Of a stretch of DNA of 64,000 nt, positions 40,930 to 51,909 are shown one piece after another; the first letter of the stretch is position 1; each line of letters starts with the position of its first letter. The stretch is taken from contig JANTUC010000005.1 in NCBI GenBank assembly GCA_026873275.1, positions 2,418,001-2,482,000 of the forward strand. The letters are read 5' to 3'. The position numbers and the translations under genes were made by a program. The stretch is from Pseudopithomyces maydicus. Taxonomy: Eukaryota; Ascomycota; Dothideomycetes; Pleosporales; Didymosphaeriaceae. Below the pieces are notes generated by a model. That model was not told the DNA's origin. It was given only the letters and a program-made list of their open reading frames with translations, and ran no database searches.

Positions 40930-43900
40930 TTACTTCCCACCTGACGCTTTCATGACAGCATCCTACAAATCATTAGCACCTGACTGCAAAATCTCAACGA
41001 AAGGAAAACTCACCCTCGCAAGCTCATACAACGGCCGCACGCCCGTCCAATACTCAAACTGCTTAACACCCTGCCCCACAAGGACCTCTAGCCCATTCAC
41101 CGTCGCCCACCCGGCTCCCTCCGCGAGGCGAATCAGTTCCGTGACAGCAGGCTTATACGCCATCTCGAGGAGGATCCTCTTGCCGGCCGTGGGCAGACTT
41201 CCAATGGGAGCCTCCGCCTCGCCCTTCTCGCTGCCGGCTTTTGCGAACAGCGCGTCGAGCGTCGCTTTGATACCGTCGTCGATGGGCTGGTTAGCCGGGA
41301 TGGTTCCGATGGCGACGGTGGGGATGCGCTCTATGGTTCCGACGTCCGCTGGGGACGAGAGAACACGGAGGTCGTAGTCGGCTGGGAACGCGTCGCGGAG
41401 GGCTGACATCTTGGCGGGGTTGCGGCCGAGGAGGTAGATGGGGCCGTACTGCATCTCGTGGAGGGCGTAGATGGCAGCGCGGGAGGTGCCGCCGCCGCCG
41501 ATGACGAGGCCGGCTTGGAGGCCGGCGCTGCCCTGGGCGCCGGCGTTGCGCAGGACGAGCACCATGCCGAGATAGTCTGTGTTGCGGCCGACGAGCTTGG
41601 TGACTTGCTTCCCTGTGGCCTCATCGACGACCGTCTCGGGGACGATGGTGTTGAGGGCGCCGATGGCGTCGATCTCGGGGCCGACGGAGTCGAGGAGCGG
41701 GCGGACGTCTTGCTTGAGTGGGATCGTCACACTGGCGCCGCCGAAATCTGGGGCGCGGATTATGGCTTCGAGATCGGCGGCGTTGGTGGTCTCATGGATG
41801 CCGTAGGTGTGCGAGAAACCGGCGTCTCGGAAGAGAGTGTTGTGCATGGGTGGGGAGGGGCTTTGCTGCACAGGTGAGCCGAAGATGCAGAATTTCTTTG
41901 GGGTGATCTCGCCCATGAGGGTTAGACCGCGTCGGATCTCTGCAGCGGAGAGCTGGCCCGGTGCAGTGGCAGAGGGGAGGAGTGGGTGGGAGACGGGCGT
42001 CATGAAGTTGTTCAATATCCTGCTAAGCTTGCCATGTTCACCCATGTTGATGGCGATGACAGGCACAGGATGTGAGCTCTCAGCCCAGCTCTTGAACTCG
42101 GCCAGTGCGAAGTTATCCTGAAGCGTCTTTGCAGTGCCAACCAGCTTAATCACATCTCCGTATTGAATGGCGCGATTATAGAATGGTATCCACGAGCCGT
42201 TACTCCATGAGAGCTGTCCAAGAGGGTCGTGATGAGATGCAATGATGTTACTGAAACCACGGTTATCAGAGACCTCTCGAAGAATTTCTTCGGGCATTGT
42301 CATCTCTAGATCCACGAATTCTACACCAAGGCGAAGTGCCGTACTGTACAGCAACTGAGCGTGATCGAAAGCGTCGTCTGGGAATTTGCCTCCCTGAGCT
42401 TTGGTTCGTATAGTGAAGATCAGCGGTAATGTCGTTTTGGTTCGCAGAAGACCAACTTGATCGACGACGAATTCGAAAGTGGGCAATCCTTCTGAACCCG
42501 CGGGGTCTTCTAGCAGGTCAACACGAATCTCAACGGCATCCGCACCTACTACAATCTCTGGCAACTTCTCTAACCAAGGCTGCATTTGAGGTGCAGACAG
42601 ACAGACGAAGAAAGATTGTTTCCTCTGCTTCAAAGACCTTAAACATGCGCTCTTGCCGAAGATGAGATCTAAGAACCGCGAAAAGTCCTCTAGAGTATTC
42701 GCAAGACCAACAGAGTCAACGCTCTGCATGTGGAACTGGTAGTTGCTGCATTGGAGATACCACGGTTTTCGCCGCAGCCAGACGCCCCTCATGTCTTCGA
42801 CATAGGCTGGTCGTGTCTTATCACTCTGCAAGAAGCTCATGATCTTTTCGATATCCCGGCTAACCAGCAATACAATGCCTCCATCTTTCTGGTAGTCGTT
42901 AAGTATCTTGCGGGCGGCTTCGAGCTCAACGATACCTCCTCCGCAGGCAAGAACGTGACCAGTGCCCTTCTCTTTCACCGATCTCTCCAGTAACTTCAGT
43001 TCCTCATCACGGAAACCATCCCAGCCCTTTGCCTTGATCAGCTCGGGGATAGTCATGCTAACATGCTCTTCCAAAGCTGTGTCGAGGTCCACGAATGGCC
43101 AGCCCAGATAGCGAGATGCCCACCCACCAGTAGTAGTTTTACCAGCGCCTCGCATGCCAATGACGATGATTGACTTTTTGGGTTTCTTGCCACCATAGTG
43201 CGTGTCGCGCCGCACTCGCGGTGGCTCCACACCATCTAGTTCTGCCTTGAAAAGCTGGTGGAGAATGTCCCAGTATCCAGGCCATGTTTTGCCGGTACAT
43301 TCTTTCTCGAGAATGAGCACAGGCTTAGGTGCAACAAGCGAAAGTACAGCAAAGCTCATCGCCACACGATGATCGTCATAGCAGTGGATACCGACCCGAG
43401 GGGCGTCAAGTTCATATCCACGCCCGTCGACTTCTATACCGTCGTCAAATTGCCTGCATGTGATGCCAAACTTGGCAAGCTCGTCCTCCATCGCTTGTAT
43501 CCGGTTGCACTCTTTGACACGCTGGTTTGCGATACCGTAGATTCTAGTCGTAGTGCTGGTGCCGTTCGAGGATGCCACAGCGGCTAAAACGGAGGCAGTG
43601 AGGAAGGCGTCAGTCATGGGCTCCATGTCAATTTCCTTGACCGCTTTGAGCTGGCCTCGGGGTGGTCCAGTGACGGTAGTAGATGTTGCACTCTGCTCGA
43701 CCTTGCAACCCATAGGCTTCAATACCTCGACAGCAAAGCGCGCGTCACCTTGGAGGGAGCCGGAGCCAATGTTGGGTACTGTGCAGGTGGTTCCCGTAAT
43801 GGCGGCAATGGCGAGAGGGTATGTTGCGGAACTGGCATCGCTCTCAACGACATACTCAGAAGGGTTGGTGTACGCCTTGTTGGGGATATGGTAGGTATTT

Positions 43901-45851
43901 GCTTCGGTCTGCGATTTTTCGACCTTGACTCCGAAGGTGGCCATCATAGCAATGGTCATGTCGATGTAAGGTTGCGAAATGGGCTTTCCGCCGACCAGCC
44001 TGAGGGTGACGGGCTTCTTTGAGTAAGGAGCGCACATCAGGATAGATGAAACATATTGCGAAGAGACAGTAGCTGCCAGCTCGATGTCACCAGTAAATTC
44101 TCGCTCGCCGGAGGTAGCCCCGTAACCGCCGCAGGCAGAAATTCGCAGAGGCAGGCTGTTCTCCTTCTCCTGGTAGCTGACGTCAATTCCCATTGATCGG
44201 AGAGACTTTACGAGAGGTCCAATTGGTCGCTCCTTCATTCGTGCATTACCTGTCACAACTGTGGAGGTGATGTCTCCCGAAGGGTCAGCGAGGGCTACCA
44301 CGGATGTCAGGAAACGAGATGCAGTGCCAGCGTTTCCAAGGTAAAGCTCATCGTTGGTCGCTTTCAATTTTCCTCCAGTTCCTGTGACTACCAGCTCTTT
44401 TCCATCATTCTCCCAGGAAAAGGTCGCAGCCTGCAGACGAGCCAGCGCATCCAGCATGACTTGCGTATCATCGGAATGCAATAGGTTGGTGATCCTGCAC
44501 GATCCGGATCCGAGAGCGGCCAAAACAAGCACACGATTTGATATACTCTTGGACCCAGGAGGAGTGCAAGTAACATTCGAGTCGGAAGGAATGCCAGGGT
44601 GGACAGATATACTTGGGGAGAGGGCTATCTTGATGTCCCTGTCAGCAACCGAGCTCGCCTTCTTTTCGTAGGTCCTGCCAATGCCCGACAAGAGCACAAC
44701 CTTCTTTTGCACTCCCGAGTTCTTCTTGTCCACAGCCATGATTTTAATGAGCTCATCAACAGGGCAATGCTTGTTGGCGGACCGCTTGCGCACCGTTTTA
44801 TCGGCCAGCGATGTGGGCAGACCGTAGCTTGCAATGCATTTTGACAAGCGCGCGACAGCGGATGGGTCCAGTACACCCAGGTATCTTGCCAGTTCAGCCT
44901 CTTTGACCATGCCTATCGCCACGCACTCTCCGTGGAGAATCTGGGGTGTGAGAATGGCCTCCATGGCATGGCCAATGGAGTGGCCAAAGTTGAGCAGATT
45001 GCGCAGGCCGCCCTCGCGCTCGTCGGCTGACACCACCTCCGCCTTGACTCGTACTGATCCGAGCACAATGCGCTTCAGTATGCCAGCTATCGCGTCGAAG
45101 TTTCTCCTGCCGTTCTCAAGCTTCTGGTCGACAGCCTGTAATATCGCATCGGCGTTGCCCTCGAGGGCTGTGAATTCTTCCTCATTCCAGATGGCGGCGG
45201 TCTGAGGATGTTCAGCAAATTATCATACGGCCAATTTCTGGAAACTATTTACCTTGACCACCTCGGCCATACCATTGATAATCTCTCTCTTGGGCAGCGA
45301 CTCCAAGAAGCGCAGATCAATGTATATCCGTTCGGGCTGCCAGAAAGCGCCAACCAGGTTCTTGCCCGCGGGTGTGTCAATGGCCGTCTTTCCTCCAATG
45401 GACGAGTCGACCATGGACAGCAGCGTCGTCGGAACCTGTACGAACTTGATGCCTCGCATGTAGGTGGCGGCCACGAAGCCGATCATGTCTCCAATGACAC
45501 CGCCACCGAGGGCAATTATGACCGTGTCGCGCGTGCATCCTTGCGACAGCAGCCAGTCTTCAACGACACCTTTTGTGGACCGCGACTTGGAGTTCTCGCC
45601 GGGGGAATCTGGTATGTGAGAAGCCGTGGTGCGGAGGACAGGGACGAGACCTCGCGGTCGAAGCTCTGCTTGAAGGTGGGGATGTAGAGGGAGCCGATGT
45701 TGGTGTCGGTGATGAGGACGTAGGTCGACGAGGGGATGTTGGTCAGCAGGTCATGGGCGACATAATTCTGCCACAGGCCGTAGTCGACGACGATCGAGTC
45801 CTTGCCTAGGATGTTGACCTTGGTAGGCTCAGCGGCACCGTGGGTCGCCAT
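40930..45851 (-). CDS. aro1: Pentafunctional AROM polypeptide (shikimate pathway), with a 1-bp frameshift
   Basis: Exons 45851-45253, 45201-41014 and 40962-40930 would encode about 1,606 residues catalysing steps 2-6 of the shikimate pathway in the cytosol. Order: 3-dehydroquinate synthase ('GGGVIGDMIGFVAATYMRG'), EPSP synthase ('PPGSKSISNR', 'LGNAGTASRF'), shikimate kinase (P-loop GMRGAGKTT), type I dehydroquinase ('SHHDPLGQLSW', Schiff-base region KLVGTA) and shikimate dehydrogenase ('GSPVQQSPSPPMHNTLF'). The last 51-bp intron leads to a 10-residue terminal exon, as expected for the family end. Exon 1 is one base short: at the five-G run 45601-45605 the frame slips by one between 'YQIPP' and 'GENSKS'. 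Everything else is intact, so a homopolymer sequencing or assembly error is the simplest reading. Confidence 0.9.
45601..45605 (-). other. Frameshift site in AROM exon 1
   Basis: On the coding strand the run is CCCCC. The conserved dehydroquinate synthase sequence continues in a different frame on each side, one base apart. Exon 1 is 599 nt (199 codons + 2), whereas the downstream phase needs 600. Confidence 0.8.
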
Positions 45852-46814
45852 TGCCGTGGCGGGATGGGAAGGAAGGAGCTTTCCAACAGCAGGCAGCTAC
45901 ACGCCAATTCGTACAAGAGGATAGCAGGAAGTGTTCAGCAGTGGAAAATAATATGTTAATAGCTGTGTCTGAGCATGCTGCGAGCTTGGATGCGTCGTGA
46001 CTCAGGCGGCAGAATAATTTTGGGTGAATGCGCTGATCCAGGCGGTGTGCCCCGCCAACTTCAGCCAATGCGATGTCGGACCCTCGGAGGCCCGCGTCAT
46101 CCTTCACCTTCCTCCTACACTCACATTGACACTCACACCCACATCAACAACACACTCCATCGTATACAATACTACACGCGCAACGAATTGACATGTGTTG
46201 TGCATCTGCTATCAGCTAACTCGAGCCTCCGACTTGTACATGGCTGACGTAATTTTCCCATCGGCGACCCACACGTTCACAAACACCCGCTGCTTACCTC
46301 CCAATGTCATCCAAAACGATGAAGATGATGACGATGATGAATTATAAACTTATCAGGCTTCATAGTGCGTCTAGTAGCATGTGAATTACTCGCTCAACTT
46401 CACTATAGATCACTACTTTCCACGCGGCAGAAGTGCTCGATGGCTATTTAACTACGGCTACACGGTAAAACTAAAACTTCCATCTTCCACGCACAAATTT
46501 CCATCTTTGGTTGTTCGTCTTCCTTTATAGTTGTATGTTCCTTGCAGTGAGTGTCATATTTACCGAGGCTGTCCATCTTTTACCAACCCCCGCCGCTTCG
46601 GAGCATTTTTATCGAAGACGCACCAATGAGAAAACGGCATTCAAGTTAAGCAATATCATTCCGCCTCAATTTCCCCGGATTTACTCTCGCCTAATTTGGA
46701 GATAGGCATTGGCTTCCATGTCAGTCGCCTTGACAGTCGCCTTTATGAAGCGTGAAACGTCCACTGCAATGTTCCACGTCTGGTCGAAGCATAACGCTCA
46801 TAGCTGCTTTCATC
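45852..46814. other. Divergent intergenic region of AROM and GH43 genes
   Basis: Contains a small GATGAAGATGATGACGATGATGAA tract-like microsatellite near 46318-46343. No gene is seen. Promoters of both neighbouring genes must be here. Confidence 0.45.
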
Positions 46815-48443
46815 ATGCGCTTCTCGAGCCTCGTGTGTTCTGCACTGATCGGTGTGGCCTGCGCCACTCCCCTTGAATCAAGGGCTACCACCTTCAATAA
46901 CCCAATCATCTATGAAGACTACCCGGATCTCGAGGTCATTCGCGTCGGTGATGTCTTCTACTACACTTCGTCCACCTTCGCCTTCTCACCAGGTGCCCCG
47001 GTGTTGAAGTCTTACGATTTAGTCAATTGGACTCCAGTCAGCCACAGCGTCCCTACGCTCGACTTTGGCTCTCAGTACAACCTCCCCAGTTCGACGAGCC
47101 GCGGCTACGTTGGGGGTATCTGGGCCAGCAGTCTGCGCTACCGCGAGTCTACCGATACCTTCTACTGGCTTGGCTGCATCCAATCTGCAGGCAAGTCCTA
47201 TCTCTACACCTCGGCCAACAGTGGAGCCAAGAACAACAATGGCGAGGTATCAAGCTGGAACTGGAAGGCCACTGCCACCTTCAACAAATGCTACTACGAC
47301 AATGGACTGCTGATCGATGACGACGATACCATTTACGTAGCCTACGGCAACAACGACATCAACGTTGCCCAGCTCAACAAGGACGGCACTGCAGAGGTCA
47401 AGTCCCAGAAGGTCTACAACAACGGCCAGTACATCGAGGGCTCTCGCATGTACAAGATCAACGGATACTACTACATCTTCGTCACCAAGCCGTCCACCGA
47501 CGAATACGTCCTCAAGAGCAAGTCCCCATGGGGCCCCTACGAACAGCGCACCCTCGTCCAAGGCATCAAAGGCCCCCTCTCCAGCGCCGGCGCCGCCCAC
47601 CAAGGTGGCATCGTCGGCACCAAAGACAACAAATGGTACTACATCGCCTTCCTGGACTCCTACCCCGGCGGCCGCATCCCCGTCTCCGCCCCCATCACCT
47701 GGTCCTCCGACGGCTGGCCCTCCCTCACCAAGGACTCCTCCGGCGGCTGGGGCCTCACCTACCCGATGCCCGTCCAAACCAGCAAGACAGTCCCCGCACT
47801 CACCGGCACAGACTCCTTCACCGGCTCCGCCCTCACCCACGAATGGGAATGGAACCACAACCCCGACACCTCCAAGTTCAAGCTCCTCGGCGGCTCGGGC
47901 GGCCTGCAGCTCTCCACCGCCACCGTCACCGGCGACTTGTACTCGGCGCGCAACACCCTGACGCACCGCGTGCTGGGCCCCAAGTCAGCGGGCACCTTCC
48001 GCCTCGACATCAGCAAGCTCGCGGACGGCGACCGCGCCGGCGCAGCCCTCTTCCGCGACCAATCCGCCTACATCGGCATCCACCGCGAGGGCTCCACCAA
48101 CAAGCTAGTGTACGTGAGCGGCCTGGCGCTCGACCAGAACAACGGGTGGAAGACGAGCAACACGGGCAGCGTCTCCGCGACGGGCAATCTGCCCTCGGGT
48201 GCCACCGAGGTCTGGTTCAAGGTGCAGGCGGACATCACGCCGGCGTTTGGCAGCTCGACGCAGAGGGCGACGTCGTTTTGGTACAGCACCGATGGGAATA
48301 ACTTCACGAGGCTGGGCGGCGACTTCAAGCTGAATAACAACTGGCAGTTTTTCACCGGGTTCAGGTTTGCGGTTTTCAACTTTGCGACTAAGGCGCTGGG
48401 TGGGAGTGTTACGGTTAAGAGCTTTGAGCTCAAGAGTGTGTAG
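46815..48443 (+). CDS. Secreted GH43 family glycoside hydrolase
   Basis: 542 residues, single exon, starting with a clear signal peptide (MRFSSLVCSALIGVACATP). GH43 five-bladed propeller features: 'NPIIYEDYPDLEVIRVGDVFYYTSS'-type start (general base Asp38 expected), 'GGIWASSLRY', 'LLIDDDDTIYVAYG' and 'YIEGSRMYKINGYYY' with the probable acid Glu. A C-terminal ~200-residue beta-sandwich ('WEWNHNPD', 'FRLDISKLADGDRAGAALF') matches the beta-xylosidase C-terminal domain. It probably acts on arabinoxylan as beta-xylosidase or alpha-arabinofuranosidase outside the cell. Start at 46815 is chosen because the signal peptide follows it; an upstream in-frame ATG at 46752 adds 21 unlikely residues. Confidence 0.9.
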   Translation: MRFSSLVCSALIGVACATPLESRATTFNNPIIYEDYPDLEVIRVGDVFYYTSSTFAFSPGAPVLKSYDLVNWTPVSHSVPTLDFGSQYNLPSSTSRGYVGGIWASSLRYRESTDTFYWLGCIQSAGKSYLYTSANSGAKNNNGEVSSWNWKATATFNKCYYDNGLLIDDDDTIYVAYGNNDINVAQLNKDGTAEVKSQKVYNNGQYIEGSRMYKINGYYYIFVTKPSTDEYVLKSKSPWGPYEQRTLVQGIKGPLSSAGAAHQGGIVGTKDNKWYYIAFLDSYPGGRIPVSAPITWSSDGWPSLTKDSSGGWGLTYPMPVQTSKTVPALTGTDSFTGSALTHEWEWNHNPDTSKFKLLGGSGGLQLSTATVTGDLYSARNTLTHRVLGPKSAGTFRLDISKLADGDRAGAALFRDQSAYIGIHREGSTNKLVYVSGLALDQNNGWKTSNTGSVSATGNLPSGATEVWFKVQADITPAFGSSTQRATSFWYSTDGNNFTRLGGDFKLNNNWQFFTGFRFAVFNFATKALGGSVTVKSFELKSV

Positions 48444-49342
48444 GGTGGGTAGGACTCGAACTTTAGCTAGCAGATACAGATAGGTGTGAAGAGAATAGAG
48501 TGTGTACTTCGATTTTGAAGTCGGTGCGTTGTCGTGGTGTTTGATATATATTTGGTTTAGAACGGCATGAGCTGTTCTACGGGGAAAGTGACAGATCGTT
48601 GTGCTAGAGTTGTTTGTATGAATCTCTTGATATACCCTCGGCTTCGGGGCACACGGTCAAAAAGTCAAAAGTTCGTAGTGTACTCGTGCACCATCGTTAA
48701 AGCCTTACAATATTCTATTCGCAGAGAAAATGCAACCGCGTAACGGTCGCTCACTCAATCGACCAATGCCTTCATCAGACAAAGGAGCTTATCATGAAAC
48801 AAGCGAGGAGCCTACTAGGTACGCTACGTCAGCAACCGACTTCCAAGGAAGTTTGCCGCTAGGTTGTATTCAGTCAATTTGGCCAGGTTGGTGAAATACA
48901 CACTTACAATATGTAACTATAGATGGTGCGATTACGGCTGTGTGTGACGCAAGTGGGCGGAACGCCGTGGCTGTGGGGAATACCTCATATGGAGGTGTCG
49001 CTTAGAGACATGCATACCCTGATGTGGGTCGTGTGATATGATGCCTTGGGAGCTTTTAAATGGTCCGGTATCTAGTAGCGGGGTTGGTTGCCTTGTAGGA
49101 TGGCGAAGGGATCCGCTGGACTGACTCGCGGTGACGAGTCTGCGTATCTTGGCCAAGGTCGTGAAAATAGCTAGATTTACTCACTCTAATTCAAGCAGAT
49201 TACGTTTTGCATGCTATGGACAACAAACATGGTGGTCGCTTTCGAGACGTACGACCGCAACATCATTCACCGCTACCCCTCCCCGCTCCCCCACCAAACC
49301 GCCCCCACCCACCCCTCCACACCCCTTTCCAAATCTACAACC
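48444..49342. other. Intergenic region
   Basis: 3' flanks of the GH43 and UstYa-like genes. No convincing gene. Confidence 0.5.
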
Positions 49343-50286
49343 CTACAAACTTCCCACAGGCAGTCCATCCCCCTTATGATAATTCCCCAAATGCTTCCAC
49401 CCCTCTCCCTTCGTGTGGGCATTATCCTCATAGTCAAAGTATCCCGCAGCGCGGTCCTCCGCCCACTCCCTCAACGCATCCCAGTCATGGCACTTCTTCG
49501 CCTGCAGCGTGCCCGTCGAGTGGTCTCCATTAGTCCACAGTAGCGAGTCATCAATATTACACATGATGTACTGGCGGATGGCGTCGAAGCAGTGGACGTC
49601 GTGGGCGAGAGGCCAGTCAAGGGGGTGACCGTTTTTGAGGGACATGTAGTGTGCGCGGATACGAGTCTAGAGTTGTTAGTGCATGGTACATTTTTTGGAT
49701 GGGTTTTGATGGCGATGGGAGTTGCGGCTGGGAAGGATAGCAGCTTGGGATGCAGTACTTACTACGCAGTGCATGGTGTGGTAGGCTTCGATGACGTAGG
49801 CTAGGTTGCCGTTGCCATCGGGGAGCGGGGAGGTGGGCGGGAGGTGCTTCTGTGCAGCGTACTCGGGGGGTATGGAGACGATGCCGTGGCCGGCGAGGAT
49901 GCCGGTCCAAGCTTCGGAGGATTCGGTTTCGTTTTTGGAGGTGAATTTGGAGTCTTGGTAGAGGGTACGGGGCATGGTCTTTTCGAGGAGTAGGCCATCT
50001 AGAGAGAGTGGGTTAGATTTTCGAATGTTGTAGATCGGGTGGGTTAGCAGCAGAGTTTCTTACTAGGTGATCGTGTTACTCGGTTGAGTTTGTGAGTTGC
50101 GCGGCCGAGGAGAACTCCTTCGACTAGAATGAGCAAAATGCACAACGCCAGTACTGGGCGTGTGTAGTGCCTTTCGATAGAGCGATATTTAGAAGCCGTG
50201 GGGACGGCCCCTTCCTTTAGAAGGCGCTCAGTGTCTTCCTCGTCATGAGGTACTTCAGTGTAACGGGGGAAGATTGACACGGGCAT
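49343..50286 (-). CDS. UstYa-family (DUF3328) oxidase 1 of the RiPP locus
   Basis: Exons 50286-50064, 49998-49763 and 49666-49343 give 260 residues. Residues ~44-61 form a single membrane anchor ('PVLALCILLILVEGVLL'). Two HxxHC motifs, the family hallmark, are at His148-Cys152 (HTMHC) and His175-Cys179 (HDVHC, followed by 'FDAIRQYIMCNID'). UstYa proteins are fungal oxidases that cyclise, hydroxylate or otherwise oxidise ribosomal core peptides in the ustiloxin, asperipin, phomopsin and victorin pathways. It is divergent from precursor 1 (51283) with 996 bp between start codons. Exon 1 has 223 nt and ends in phase 1, exactly as in the second copy at 57400. Confidence 0.9.
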
Positions 50287-51282
50287 AGTGAAGATTGTAG
50301 TTTGGAGCTTCTCTCGTAGTTGTCAGACAGAGAGCCACTGGAGGATGAAAGACAATGTTGAAAGAATATCTACCAATGCTGGGTATTGGGGAATGGCTGA
50401 GACTCTGAAGAACCGGTCACGTACTAGTCGCACGAATGCTTTTGCCCCACTGAATGTTGCCGAGCTTCAGGTTTCCCCGCAGCAATTCAAGATAAGGCCA
50501 CTGCAAATGGAAAGAAAAGGTAATCCGAATACTAGATTCATTGGTCCAGTAGAAGGATTATATTCAAGAACAGTTGATAATGCAATGAGGTGTTGACAAC
50601 CTTCGCCCCGTCGCCCCGTGACTATAGCACCTTCCATATACATGATGGACGCGTGGCGATGCATTCTCCGATATAAGCATTCACCGGATGTCTTATCCGT
50701 CAATTCAAGGCAATTTGGCATGAGCTGTGCATACACGAGACCACTTCTGCATATCAAGGTGTGGCCAAGCCAAGACGTTTACACATGCTCCCAAAGCCGC
50801 TAGCGCACAGCTAAGAGTATCCACATAACGCTTATAATTAATATCTTCTTTCGGGAGCGTCAGCATGCACGAAGGCTCAGGCGCCCCACCTTGACGTCCA
50901 GTTCGATACGTCGCAGTACAGTAGCTGCTTGGTCAACGACCTGACCATTCAGGATGCTCAAATGTGGTCAACAAAACATGCGCTAAAGACTGAGTGTGTG
51001 GGGACCTCCAGCACACCTTCCTAACATATCCTTCCGGATTATCTTGGCAAATGTATGCCTCAAGACGCCCGATGGCCTTACATCATGGGTACATCAGGAA
51101 GAGGCTTCAAAAGGCTCGAGAAAATCCAGTCTATCCGTAGCCAGAGGAACTCGATTTCTTCTGCCCCGACTCCTCAAGCATCTCGCCAACTTTGAACGGT
51201 ACGTTACTTATACGCAGCTCGGTTCCGTATAAAACTAATTTCCAGAATCAGTCACAAGTCATTCTCCACCTATACTACAACC
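50287..51282. promoter_or_regulatory. Divergent promoter region of UstYa 1 and precursor 1
   Basis: 996 bp. TATAAAA at 51228-51234 lies 55 bases before the precursor start. An 11-mer AGGCGCCCCAC at 50879-50889 also occurs in the corresponding region of module 2 (56896-56906). No gene is seen within. Confidence 0.5.
51228..51234 (+). promoter_or_regulatory. TATA box of precursor 1
   Basis: TATAAAA 55 bases upstream of the precursor ATG at 51283. Confidence 0.55.
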
Positions 51283-51909
51283 ATGAAGTTCCTCGTCTCC
51301 AGCGCAGTGTTGCTCTCCGCCCTTGTTGGCAACACCATCGCTCGTCCGGTGCAATCGGAGGACTTCATCCCCTTCAAGCGCGAGAGCGAAGAGAAGGCCG
51401 AGTTCATTCCGTTCAAGCGAGAGGCTGAGTCAGCAGAGTTTATCCCGTTCAGACGGGAAAGTGAGGAAAAGGCCGAGTTTATTCCTTTCAAGAGGGGTGG
51501 CGAGAAGAAGGACTTTATCCCCTTCAAGAGGAACGGAGAGGAGAAGGCTGAGTTTATTCCCTTTAAGAGGGAGAGCGAGGAGAAGGCTGAGTTTATTCCC
51601 TTTAAGAGGGAGAGCGAGGAGAAGGCAGAATTCATTCCTTTCCGACGCGAGAGTGAGGAGAAGGCTGAATTCATCCCTTTCCGACGCGAGAGCGAAGAGA
51701 AGGCTGAGTTCATTCCCTTTAAGAGGGAGAGCGAAGAGAAGGCTGAGTTCATCCCTTTCCGACGTGAGAGCGAGGAGAAGGCTGAGTTCATTCCTTTCCG
51801 ACGTGAGAGCGAAGAGAAGGCTGATTTCATTCCCTTCAAGAGGGAGAGTGAGGAGAAGGCTGAATTCATTCCCTTCAAGAGGGAGAAGGCAGCCTTTATC
51901 CCCTTCTAA
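51283..51909 (+). CDS. Secreted Kex2-type repeat RiPP precursor, 15 FIPF cores
   Basis: 208 residues, single exon. A signal peptide (~1-20, ending TIARP) is followed by 15 units. Each has a short acidic/Lys spacer (mostly ESEEKA), a core [E/D/A]FIPF, and KR or RR. Seven of the last nine units are 13 residues long and nearly identical; degenerate spacers are EAESA, GGEKK and NGEEKA. The final copy ends directly after FIPF with no dibasic site, which mimics the C-terminus that would remain after Kex2 cleavage and removal of KR. This is the architecture of ustiloxin/asperipin-type (dikaritin) precursors: Golgi Kex2 cuts each site, releasing one repeated core. No Tyr is present anywhere in the repeats. 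The gene is divergent from a UstYa gene. The product is unknown. Confidence 0.88.
   Translation: MKFLVSSAVLLSALVGNTIARPVQSEDFIPFKRESEEKAEFIPFKREAESAEFIPFRRESEEKAEFIPFKRGGEKKDFIPFKRNGEEKAEFIPFKRESEEKAEFIPFKRESEEKAEFIPFRRESEEKAEFIPFRRESEEKAEFIPFKRESEEKAEFIPFRRESEEKAEFIPFRRESEEKADFIPFKRESEEKAEFIPFKREKAAFIPF
51361..51906 (+). repeat. Tandem 39-bp coding repeats of precursor 1
   Basis: Fifteen in-frame units, mostly 39 bp (13 codons), some 36 bp, with the last two shortened. DNA-level similarity is high between neighbours, so copy number probably changes by unequal exchange. Confidence 0.85.

Noticed and set aside
47250..48301. Long alternative-frame ORFs of 238 and 257 residues over the GH43 gene
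   Set aside because: They arise from GC-rich third positions in the GH43 gene, are low-complexity (Arg/Pro or Gly/Val), and the GH43 frame is clearly the real one.
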